64,000 nucleotides of DNA, taken from NCBI RefSeq assembly GCF_000699445.3, contig NC_067195.1:61293591-61357590 (forward strand), written 5' to 3'. The position numbers and the translations under genes were made by a program. Below are positions 1 to 9,910 of the stretch, piece by piece (the first letter of the stretch is position 1; each line of letters opens with the position of its first letter). The notes under the pieces are model-generated. The model did not search any database, was not told where the DNA came from, and worked only from the letters and a program-made list of their open reading frames with translations. This DNA comes from Schistosoma haematobium. Its lineage: Eukaryota > Platyhelminthes > Trematoda > Strigeidida > Schistosomatidae.

Positions 1-255
1 TAAATTCATCCTTAAAACTTGTTCTCATTTCTTAAAAAGTATATCATGTTTAGAAATCGAAAAAAATTACACCAAAGTTGTATTTTTTTTTCTCTTCATT
101 TAGACTATGGTATTTGTTTCTTTTAATATCTAAAATAAATTCAAATGAAAATGTTGCATCAATAAATTTCAATCCAATTTCATCAAAATTTTACACTTTA
201 AAAATTGAATATTTCACATAACTAGTGTTTATATTATTCCCGAGTTTGAAATTAA

Positions 256-429
256 ACCATAGAGGTTAAACGTTCGCGCGCGTGACCGATAGGTAATGGG
301 TTCGAATCTCGTAAGGCGGTATCGTGAATGTGCACTGCTGAAAAGTCCCAAAATAGGACGAAACGGCCGTCCAGTGCTTCCAGGTTTTCAATGATGGTCT
401 AGCTTCAATTGACTCATGATCTCAACTAT
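256..429 (+). mobile_element. tRNA-headed SINE with decayed hammerhead motif (copy 1)
   Basis: The head resembles a tRNA, with a degenerate A box near 261-272 and a B box (GGTTCGAATC) at 299-308. A hammerhead-like module follows at 332-377. Its stem I halves GCACTG and CAGTGC pair perfectly and GAAA is present, but the first core strand reads CTGAAAA instead of CTGANGA, so self-cleavage is unlikely. The unit ends with the family's ...GACTCATGATCTCAACT tail. Flanking bases 430-1734 hold no gene I can see. Confidence 0.75.
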
Positions 430-1734
430 TTAAATTAAAATATTTGTTAATTTTCGAACAAACCAAAAATCTAGTAGATACTCTATTAAATTTGTATAAT
501 TGATGAACAATAGGCAACTAATTACCATATTACAAAGATTATTGAATAGTTGTTTTGTATATTTAGAAATCAATCAAAATTTTTTTAGTGTTTATGAGGA
601 AAAAATAGCCTAACTGGGTTCACGTACCTAGTGATCAATCATGAAAATAATCACTTTTCTGTGATAAAGAACAGTCTGTTAGTCAGTAAATGTTGGACGA
701 AACTAGGTGATCTAATGTAACTTATGAGTAATCTCTTTATTGTATAAGGTCTTACTGTACTATGAAGCCGTCTAAACTATGAACTTATGATTCTTTGACG
801 ATTAAGCAAGAGGTCATTTCGACTATTCATGGCTCTTTAAGAAGTTATGCTTGAACACACCATAAGTTGTTATTTCAATAACGACAGAAGTGTTTAAATT
901 TTCAGCTGACTGATATAATAATCATGTGCATCAGGTAGCTTAATTAAATATATAGTTATATAGTCATTATTCAATTGGATCCACACGACATCTGTCTTTA
1001 TTAGATAATTTAAAAGCAAAATATATACCATGAACTTTTCTTCCTGACAAAAAGTTTTAGAAAACTAACGATAAAACACATTCACCTAACGAATAACAAT
1101 ATCAAGGCAAAAACAAACAAATTAGTTTCAAAAATTCCAAACAAACAATATAATATGGATGGATTATCAAATACACTTGATGGGTTATTAAAGGTAAGAG
1201 ATGCAACACTCAAGTTTCGTGGGGCGATATTATAATTTATGAACGAACCGATCAGATTTAGGATAACAGATCTTGGATTTTGGCGCGAACTTCATTCACC
1301 CATTTGTCTAAATAGCGTTTTGACATTATAGGTGATGTCAGTTCGTGTTGAAAATCATAATTCGAATTCCTCACACTAGTTTATAACCTTCATTTAGCCC
1401 CAGTAAGTAGATGGGCATTCTCAAGGTCACTTTAGAGTCGCTCAATGGTCGTCTATAAATTATAGTTTCACCTTTCGTAGTGGTAGAAAGGTGAAGCACT
1501 TATTTTAAGACAACTGATCCTCTTTATGAGGTCAAAACTCTAATCATTCAGTATTACAGTTGAAGATATTACCAACGAATAAATTTCTGATAAGTTAAGA
1601 ACACTATCAAACGACAGACAGATCTTTATCAGTACTAAGGAATAAACAGATAATATAAATTACTAATCAGTGATCAGTCAATGTACTCAAATCTGTACTT
1701 GATAAGTAAAAAGCAACAAATAAAATATATTTTC
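430..1734. other. AT-rich intergenic or intronic DNA, no gene seen
   Basis: I see no long open frame, convincing exon or repeat copy here. Confidence 0.5.
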
Positions 1735-1920
1735 AATAGTTGAGATCATGAGTCAATTGAAGCTAGATCCCCTTGGAAAACCTGGAATCACTGGACGGCC
1801 GTTTCGTCCTATTGTGGGGCTCCTCAGTAGTGCGCATCTACGACCCCGCCTCGCGGGATTCGAACCCATGACCTATCAGTCTCGCACGCGAGCGCTTAAC
1901 CACTTGGCCACTGAGCCGGC
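1735..1920 (-). mobile_element. tRNA-headed SINE, reverse strand (copy 2)
   Basis: On the minus strand this reads tRNA-like head (A-box region near 1895-1910, B box GGTTCGAATCC near 1856-1866), then a hammerhead module at 1788-1833, then the family tail. The catalytic core is intact (CTGAGGA and GAAA). Stem I has a mismatch next to the core and stem II has one C-A mismatch, so activity would probably be weak. The tRNA end is joined directly to the tail of an oppositely oriented copy. Confidence 0.8.
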
Positions 1921-2018
1921 ATCCAACGACCGTCCATTACTTCCAGGTTTTCCATGGTGATCTAGCTTCAATTGACTCATGATCTCAACTGCTGAAATTA
2001 CTACAATCTCCACAAAAC
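1921..2018 (+). mobile_element. Tail fragment of a SINE, opposite orientation
   Basis: This holds only the 3' part of the same SINE family, from the stretch after the hammerhead to the tail ...TTGACTCATGATCTCAACT and the flank TTACTACAATCTCCACAAAA. That flank reappears next to the SINE at 6.9 kb. With copy 2 it forms a head-to-tail-fragment inverted composite. Confidence 0.65.
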
Positions 2019-2289
2019 CCCTTCTGATACTAAATAAAATATACCAAAAACATTTTCATGATGCAGTCATTCAGGTTTATTTCTGAATGATAGAGTTATA
2101 AATGATAAATAAACATAAATAAATTATTATTTGGATATTCTGATAATACCAGTTGTTGTTGTTGTTGAAATTTTCGATATGCATTACATTTAATTTTTAA
2201 TTTTAGAAAATAAATTCAACTTTCATTGAACTTAATATTATTAACAATACCAAATGGAGTTTCCATGGCAATCCATACTTTATAATAAT

Positions 2290-2766
2290 TTATTTATTTA
2301 TTTTAACACATAGATATTGGTACAAGGAGGCAGCAAATACATATGCGCCACACAAATCTCATTGGATATGTGTGAGGGCTGTGATACTGCACAAGTGCCC
2401 AAACCGAAGCAGGTGGTTTTCTTAGGGGCCACTCTCCGAGCCTTGGACCTAAAGGTCTTATCCACAAGACAGTGGAGCATCGTGAGGAGATGCAGTCCCA
2501 TGGTAGTCGGTGACCAACGACTGGTTCATACGCCCTTTGTTCCCACAGGATACTGGAGCCCATGTGCACCATTGGTTTGGAATTCCGTTAAAGCGCCGGA
2601 CATTCACTTTTCGTCCTCTCATTTTCGTAAACAACACCGCCGCCACGAGAAGGCAGTGAGTAGGACTTACCTGGCAGAGGCTATATACGCGTGGCCATGT
2701 GAGAGCATTTCGAGAGGGAGAGCGGACTCTTCCCACTCTCGGCCGTACTAGGGCATTTGGGGGCAT
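2290..2766 (-). mobile_element. 0.5-kb SINE-like retroposon (R family), copy R1
   Basis: This is a member of a GC-rich dispersed family, oriented so that its (AATAAA)-like A-rich tail lies at the left end. It is bounded by an 11-bp direct repeat TTTATAATAAT at 2279-2289 and 2767-2777, a target-site duplication. Open frames inside it, on both strands, are not conserved between copies and are not taken as genes. Confidence 0.8.
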
Positions 2767-2777
2767 TTTATAATAAT

Positions 2778-4783
2778 ATTTAATTAATCATTAAAAACAG
2801 TGAGGACTTTTTGAATAAATAATAATGATAATAATAAAGAAACACTTATCATTGGAAATGTATCGAATAAAAAATAGTTTAGTTTTATATTGCTAACGAT
2901 TGCACTACAAAAAAAGTATTTTGATGATGATGATGAAGATGATCAACTATGCACATTTACCAATAAAACTTGATTATTCCAACTCAATAAATCAATAGAA
3001 ATGATAAATATATCAAACTTCATTTATAATTTAAATTTCCATACACGCTTTCCTGATCAGAATAAATAGAATATTGTAGAAGAGAGAGGTTTTATCAAAG
3101 GTATATATTACTATACGTGACTGAATATCATAAATCAATGACTGAATAAAAGTTTAAACAATCTGTCAAGGGAAAATTCTTACCCTACTCTTGAACTGAT
3201 TAGGATACAAACAAAAACAAAACCGAATTGACAGTATATGGATATTTCTAAGATGAGATAAAACTGGTCTAGATTAACTGAAGATGCGTTTTGTTTAATA
3301 TTCTAAACTATAAAATACCTAATTCAGTTGATCAGTTTGGAAGATAATCATTCTTGTAGGAAATGTAATTAGAAATTAAATCATAAAGTACTAATTATCT
3401 ATGACTAAGTTTAAAAAAATGATTCCATGAAATTTACAACACTAATTAGCCATTCTGTTGAATTACCAATAAATATGGTATTACTCACTTATCAGGTCAG
3501 GGTTTATGTACTCGGCTCTCAGTCACACTGTTTATATGAGGCCTAGTGATATAACTTGACTGATCAAAATAAAGTAGGTAGCTTGAGGTTCAACAAGGTG
3601 TTTGGTAGTTGACTGCCTTAACCACTTCATTAAACTAGATTAGGCAACATAAAATTTGAGCTTACGGATAAGTATTGATTATTGATATCTGATCTACTTC
3701 CGATTCGATTGAATTCCACCGGTTACAACTTTTTTTAGAACTTCACAAACCCATCTTGAAGTGGCTTAATGATTAAGATTTAGCTAAAACAGTTTTTTAA
3801 GAGAACTCATCGAAGAAAACTATTTCATCTGTTTCTGTGTTATCATTTCACTTTGATACATTACTCTAAATAATTCACTTATTGTATTTGGATAGTTTGA
3901 AAGTAAATACCTGATGAACGTAGTGTTAAAGACAATATTTTGAGGGCATATTATTTCAGTTTACTTAACAAATGATCTAACTATCGTACGAAAATGTTAT
4001 TCTAACGACAAATTTATTTGACAACAAAAGTACTCATCTGTTCCTGTTAGCTTTATTGATGTAAAGTAGATGGCAATATTTTGTTTTTCAATTTCAATTT
4101 GCTATATTTCCAAATGTAGTCGATTTGTGATGTAGTCCAGCTATCATCTATTGTTGTCGGTGATAACTGTTTCACTATGGTTCGACTACCCTCACAAGTT
4201 GCACTTTCTCAAAAAAAACTTCACGAATTCATTTCAAAATCAATCACTAGTGAACACGTAATTACGATTTAGTTGAGCGGTCTGTCTAGGGTGATCTTGC
4301 CTTATCTGTTTCCATTTGGAGAAGTGAAATATTCTCAAAGTGTTTTATTGTTTACATACTACTTAGCCAAAGAATTTCATTTCTTTTTCAAAGTTCAAAT
4401 ATTTTAAGACAAATAAGCGTATCTGCCAAATAGAATTTCAAAACAAATGAGGTCGAATTCGTAGATTATAGTTAAAAAAAACGCGTGTGTTTCTAACTCT
4501 AAACAATTGTTTGGTAAGTGTTTAAATTCAGTTTCATTTACGTCTATGTATTGATACTAGACTACACAAACCTACGAATACTAATTATACGATATAGATA
4601 GTGTATCAAGTGTAAATGTCAAGGTTATAACCCACATTTTCACCAGCACAAAAGTAATACTAACAATATATATATATGAAGCAATAAACTATATGAGTCA
4701 CTTGTTTAAAATAAACTGAATTTCGTTTAAAATCTGCTGTACAACTGTGATTTTACCGGTATTTTTTTTAATTTACCACACAG
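2778..4783. other. AT-rich DNA upstream of a terminal exon, no gene seen
   Basis: The stretch ends in a polypyrimidine tract and acceptor (ACCACACAG at 4775-4783), so at least the distal part is probably the last intron of the gene whose exon follows. I see no upstream exon. Confidence 0.4.
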
Positions 4784-5278
4784 GTCCCATATGGCGATCG
4801 AATGGAGTTATTACTTGATACACATAGTGTAGTATTAAAATGGAGAGAATCATGGAGAAGACGATTGTCAAAATTTGTACGTCGTGCTGCACGTGAATCA
4901 TGTGATAGTGAGAAAAATTCAGTTGTTGATGACGACAATATTGATGATAACAATAATGATAAATTAAAAAGAACTCGTCAAGTACAACGGTTACGTCTAG
5001 GTTCTGATTATTACTCGTCAAACAATCAAGGGAATCAACATAATCGAATACAATCCCACACTTCACCTTCAACATTATCATCGAATTACCAGTTGAATAG
5101 GTTAAGGTCACCCACAAAACTACCATCTAACAAATTAAAAAAACAAATCAGTCAATCATCCATCATTTCCGACCCACATAGTTCTAAAGAGGATAGTTTA
5201 AGTTACCCACATGATAAGGATAAATTTCAATATATAACCAATAAAAATATGTATTCATCATTTTATTCAAATCAATAA
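4784..5278 (+). CDS. 3'-terminal exon of an unrecognised protein (partial)
   Basis: An open frame starts right after a good 3' splice site (pyrimidine-rich tract, then CACAG) and runs in frame 0 as VPYGDRMELLLDTHSVVLKW to a stop at 5276-5278. A polyadenylation signal AATAAA lies at 5412-5417. The first ~45 residues are basic and helix-like (repeated R/K around residues 20-40). The remainder is low-complexity, rich in S, N, D and Q, as is common in schistosome protein tails. I do not recognise the family. Upstream exons must lie left of this exon or outside the window. An internal methionine at 4802 could be mistaken for a start, but the frame runs unbroken back to the splice acceptor. Confidence 0.5.
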   Translation, partial: VPYGDRMELLLDTHSVVLKWRESWRRRLSKFVRRAARESCDSEKNSVVDDDNIDDNNNDKLKRTRQVQRLRLGSDYYSSNNQGNQHNRIQSHTSPSTLSSNYQLNRLRSPTKLPSNKLKKQISQSSIISDPHSSKEDSLSYPHDKDKFQYITNKNMYSSFYSNQ

Positions 5279-6349
5279 ATTCAGGTTAAAATATAATTAC
5301 AAGAAATGAAATACTATATCATGGAAACAATGTTAACTAGTTAAATGTAGTTAACAATATCAATGTACAGTATTAGTGTTTTGAATATAATTCCCCCCAC
5401 CCTCGAAAAAAAATAAATAAAATAAAAACATCAAATAAATTGAACTATCAAACGGTGAGCTTTTTTTTTAACACAAACAAACTATTTCAACCATATTTAT
5501 TGATTAGAAGGGAAAAGAAAAAAGCAATTTATTTATGAATCAGGTATAACTAATAGGCACAAAATAAATAAATAAATACTTGTTATAACCTTTAAATAAT
5601 TAACTTGTCATGGATTGAGATTTTCTCATATTGAAAATAAGTTAATAATAATTATATATTTGTGTTGATATACAATTACTATTTCATTATTCAATTAATT
5701 ATTTGTTCTATTATCTATCAAAAATCGATCATTATTATTCATAAAATTAATTATACTAATTAATGATAAATATTAATTCATTTACAATAGAATCAATATT
5801 ATTTATTATTAATATATAGTTTAAATTGTTTAAATAATTAAATATAATCATTCAATATATTTATTATACAATAAAATTTCAAATGAATATTCATTATTGA
5901 ATTGATATAATGTAAGTTTCAAAAAAGATAATTAATGTGAATCATTTACATTGATGTCTAATAAATTTCTACCTCATATTCTATTTCATTATTCTTATCA
6001 CCCATTTTCTTTCTTCTTTCTATATATATATATATATATATTGTTTATTGGTTTTAATTATTTAACAGGATTATTCATTAAAACAATATATTATATTGAT
6101 TATTGATATAAAAAAGAAAGGTATTAAAGGATTTGTGTTTATATTTAATTATCTATCTATATGTTGTTTTGCTTTAACCATATCCTTTCCTTATAAAACA
6201 AAAACAAAAAATCATATTCATATCAAAATTACATTCTAATGAAAAATATATTATATTCTGCTTACTATTTTACATTTTCTAATTGAATATAATTTCACAA
6301 TTGAATCATTGATGAAAGTAAAATCTTCAATATCTTCGAAAAACAAGCT

Positions 6350-6448
<99 letters not shown>

Positions 6449-6537
6449 GAGTAAATCCTATTAGGTTAACAGTGATTTTTTGATTAAACTTATTTTGAAA
6501 TACATTGTCAACATGATCTATTTGCTAAACAAAATTA
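5279..6537. other. 3' UTR and AT-rich DNA with TA microsatellites
   Basis: AATAAA at 5412-5417 may end the preceding transcript. The rest is very AT-rich and includes (TA)n at 6021-6041 and 6353-6445. No coding signal is seen. Confidence 0.5.
6353..6445. repeat. (TA)n microsatellite
   Basis: About 46 uninterrupted TA units, the longest pure run in the window. Confidence 0.98.
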
Positions 6538-6950
6538 CAATAGTTAAGATCATGAGTCCATTGAAGCTAGACCATCATGGAAAATCTAGAAGCACTGGAC
6601 GGCTGTTTCGTTCTAGTATAGGACTCTTCAGCAGTGTGCATGCATGATCCCGCCTTGCGAGATTCGAACCTATGACCTACCAGTCTCACGCGTGAGAACA
6701 ACCAATAGACCACTGAGACGGCAACCAGTGGTGTTAGTGTCTAACTTCAACTAATCCGAGAAATTGAGCGACATATCCACCATTGTGAGTTACTACCTCA
6801 TAATTGACCCGATTGAACTCCATTGATCACTGCTTCTCACTAGAACTCCAGGATATACATCTTGAAGCCAGTCACTAGTGAGCATTTGTCGATCAGCATC
6901 AGAATGAGTTTTGTGGAAATTGTAGTAATATCAATAGTTGAAATTACTTT
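6538..6950 (-). mobile_element. tRNA-headed SINE with 3' extension (copy 3)
   Basis: The SINE body is 6538-6722 with a tRNA-like head (B box GGTTCGAATC near 6660-6670) and a hammerhead module at 6592-6639. Its core CTGAAGA/GAAA fits the consensus, but stem II carries a mismatch and the short stem III is broken (AGCC for GGCC). The repeat continues about 220 bp past the tRNA head to TTTTGTGGAAATTGTAGTAA, ending with a second copy of the start motif CAATAGTTGA. This suggests the unit can occur in tandem. Confidence 0.7.
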
Positions 6951-7205
6951 AAGTTTTCAATAATATTAATGAATGCATTATATTTGTCATAACTTGTGGC
7001 CTTGTATCCTATTTATATATAGCATAATGATACCACCAATTAGGGAACAGTGATTTATCAACCGCACCAATGATAAATAAAACTTGTACAAGCAGTCTAG
7101 AGACTTTATCGGTCCTTCTTCCAGCCTAACCATGACTGTTAATTCCAGAACATTAATCTCAGCCTCTGAGATATCAAACATATATTTCAAACATACTGGT
7201 GCGGC

Positions 7206-7708
7206 TGTCGTTATTCAAAATAATCCTTAAACTTCGTATACAGTTCGGCTTGACAACCGTCACTGGATAACACCCCCAACGGTATATTAATCAGAAGGCG
7301 AATACGAAGTGTTGATTACGTTTATTATGGGACCACACACAGATATCCAAAATTACAGGTGCGTTGAACAAGCATGAAAGAGTTGTGCCGAAAGGCAAGC
7401 GAGCGAGCGAGTGAGTCAGCGAATGTGAGTACGAGTACAATTAAGCGAGAGAGAGCAGCGAATATGAATAAAATGGACATATATATACATAGTGAAGTGA
7501 ATGAATGAATCATCGAATCAATTTAGCGGTTAGTAGTAAGGCTAGCAGCGTGAATAAATGCGTAGGCAGTAAGCAATGCTCAAGCATACATTCGCAGCAA
7601 TAATAAAGATATAATGATATAGATAAGTGTTGTTGTACGGACGATTCAGTTCGTTAATAAGTTAACAAAATTGCTTAACCGATTTAAATGTGAACAAACT
7701 CAATTGCA
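7206..7708 (-). mobile_element. LTR-like 0.5-kb repeat, copy 1
   Basis: On the minus strand the repeat starts TGCAATTGAG and ends ATAACGACA. It carries GTCCCATAATAAAC, with an AATAAA signal about 150 bp before the end, which is LTR-like. Near-identical sequence occurs at 32241-32697 and a diverged copy at 46214-46711. I found no matching target duplication, so a solo LTR is likely but not shown. Confidence 0.55.
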
Positions 7709-8079
7709 CGTGGGTTACTATAATGGGTTTATATACAAACCAAACAGATCACATCGTGCCATAAAATGGAAAATAGCGTTTGTACAAGACCAATAGACCA
7801 GGCAGAACTCAAGAACGTTAAATCGTATAATAATAGTCTATGGGTCAAAATAAAGCTTTTAAGAAGAGGAACATGAATACGCATAGTTTAGCTACTTATT
7901 AATTTTGCAATAAAAATATATGTATCGCATTTGTCTACAAGTAGTTCTCAAGAGTTACCATTCATAATTCTCGCCGGGATATAACAGTATCAAACACTAA
8001 TTCATTAACACGTCAGTATTTCATTCAATTTGAATTATCCCGTTGTGAAGAATTTCCACTGAATTATGATCAGTCTCGG

Positions 8080-8260
8080 TTGACATATGTGTATCGTGTA
8101 TGGATTGTCTCTAAATAGTCATTATGATACAAGTTCATATAGAATAGATGGAATGTGGTTAGCAGTGGAATGGAAGACTTGGGTTTCTTCCTACTTGGAA
8201 CTCGTCAGTTGGATGTACTTGCATCCCAAATCTGATGTTCATTCTAAGACAATAATCCAA
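8080..8260 (-). mobile_element. Smα-like SINE with decayed hammerhead
   Basis: On the minus strand, 8165-8216 matches the layout of the Smα hammerhead: GTACATCCAA, then CTGACGA, a weak stem II, then GAAAC, then CATTCCACTGCTAACCAC. Stem II and stem I have accumulated mismatches and the GTC cleavage site is altered, so it is probably inactive. Confidence 0.6.
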
Positions 8261-8317
8261 TACCATAGTAAACTCAATTTTAAATGGTTTGGATCTAGTC
8301 TTGGAGTGACCATCAAC

Positions 8318-8370
8318 CATGGGATGCAGGTACATCCATGTGACGAAACGCGCGTCCCGGATTCAGACTC
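8318..8370 (+). mobile_element. Smα fragment with deleted ribozyme core
   Basis: It reads GGATGCAGGTACATCC then directly GACGAAACGCGCGTCC. The CTGATGA strand and one side of stem II, which normally lie between them, are missing. Confidence 0.6.
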
Positions 8371-8430
8371 AGTAATCGAAATGTTGATATGCTAGCTATG
8401 GAATTTAATAGTTCATCGTACAGCTTCAAA

Positions 8431-8942
8431 TTGCCCCCAAATGCCCTGGTATGGCCGAGAGTGGGGTGGGCCCGCCCTCCTCGAAATGCTATCACACGGC
8501 CACGCGTATATAGCCACCGCTAGAGAAGTCCTACTCATTGCCTTCTCGTGGCGGGGGTGTTGTTTACGAAATTGAGAGGACGAAAAGCGAATATCCGGCG
8601 CATTAACTGGGTTGGTGGACATGGAGATTTCACCTAGGGGAGTCGGAAAACCCCGATTTCAAACCAACGGTGCACATGGGCTCCAGTATCCTGCGGGAAC
8701 AAATGGCGTATGAACCAATCGTTGGTCACTGGCTATCATGGGACTGCATCTCCTCACGATGCTCCACTGCCTTTTGGGTCAGACCTTTAGGTCCAAGGCT
8801 CCGGGTGTGGCCCCGTAAGAAAACCACCTGCTCCTGTCTGGGCACGCAGGCGGTATCACAGCCCTCACACAAATCGAATGATTTATGTGGCGCATATCTA
8901 TTTGGTACCTCCTTGTACCAATGTTTGTGTTTAAATAAATAA
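8431..8942 (+). mobile_element. 0.5-kb SINE-like retroposon (R family), copy R2, full length
   Basis: A full-length copy of 512 bp with the 3' tail TTTAAATAAATAAA, bounded by a 9-bp target duplication AGCTTCAAA at 8422-8430 and 8943-8951. The 5' end contains a box-A-like TGGTATGGCCG. A B box is not clear. It encodes no conserved protein. Confidence 0.85.
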
Positions 8943-8951
8943 AGCTTCAAA

Positions 8952-9714
8952 CTGACTGTGCACTTATCTCTGAGGAGTCTAAAAAATATAAACGACTTAT
9001 GGAGTTAACAAACTAAGGTTGAGGCAGTAACTAACCGATGGAATTAAAAATTCGAAACTTCAGACCCCATCTCAGTAGATCATCCTGGATTTCTGACCGC
9101 AAAGTGTTGACTATGATTATATATGAACGCCCTTAAGAGGAATACTAAACGAGAACCAAATACTTATTCAGTGCTTTTGAGTTGTCAATACTTATTCAAC
9201 TGATAAAAATTACCCTTAAATGTTTTTCCACTTTTTTCATTTGATACATTCAGTATACAATCATAGATTTATTGTCTGAACCTAGTAAACAAATTATTAT
9301 GGAAATTGACTCAAACATTATGCTCAAGGTTAACCCGTATGAAAGTGAAAAATGTGTGGCTTTTGAAGGTATTAAAAGGGTCATTTTATCTGTTTAACTT
9401 GAAATATGATTAGTTTATATTTACCAAAAGTGCTGGTTGCTAAAGAATTTACCGTGACACAAAAAAACTCTGTACTAGAGAAATCATTGTACACGTGTGA
9501 TTATGCTAAAACTGAATGCAACATCAGTTTAAATCCCACTGTCTAACTTCAACTTGGACAGACTAGTATCACTACTCTATACCTAAAAATGCCTTGAATC
9601 TAAAGAGATTTACCTCAGACTTTTCACCTAATAGATTGCTAACCAATAATTGATCTCAACATTTTTGAGGATGACTTAACAAACATATGATAAATTCACT
9701 TGGTATTGTTTTGC
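8952..9714. other. AT-rich DNA, no gene seen
   Basis: No exon, repeat copy or long frame that I can support. Confidence 0.5.
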
Positions 9715-9910
9715 TTGAATCTTCCCATTGAGGTTTAAGACTGCAATTTATCAGTCTGTTATTGGCATATGTGCATACTGTGCGTCTGCCTCGATATTGC
9801 CTTATTTCACAAGCTAAGATGGATAGTGGCTAGCAGTCGAATCCAGGACGCGCATTTCGTCCTTTTTGGGACTTATCAGCTGGATATACAAACGATAATT
9901 TATCTAACAT
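9715..9910 (-). mobile_element. Smα-like SINE with near-complete hammerhead
   Basis: The hammerhead module lies at 9841-9885 on the minus strand. Stem I (ATCCAG with CTGGAT) is perfect, stem II (GTCC with GGAC) is perfect, GAAA is present and the cleavage triplet GTC is present. The first core strand is CTGATAA, one base away from CTGANGA, at a core G known to be needed for catalysis. The left 120 bp (9715-9830) matches sequence at 58960-59080. Confidence 0.75.

Noticed and set aside
1846..1920. A functional tRNA gene on the minus strand
   Set aside because: The A and B boxes are present, but no full cloverleaf could be traced and the sequence is fused to SINE body. It is a SINE head.
1748..1960. 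A 70-codon plus-strand frame
   Set aside because: It lies wholly over SINE sequence on the opposite strand and tail fragment; it is not conserved in other copies.
2317..2751. A 144-codon frame and overlapping minus-strand frames
   Set aside because: They lie inside retroposon R1. Equivalent positions in R2-R7 carry stops or shifts, so there is no protein-coding constraint.
6353..6445. CRISPR or satellite array
   Set aside because: Simple TA microsatellite; no spaced repeats of CRISPR type occur in this eukaryotic window.
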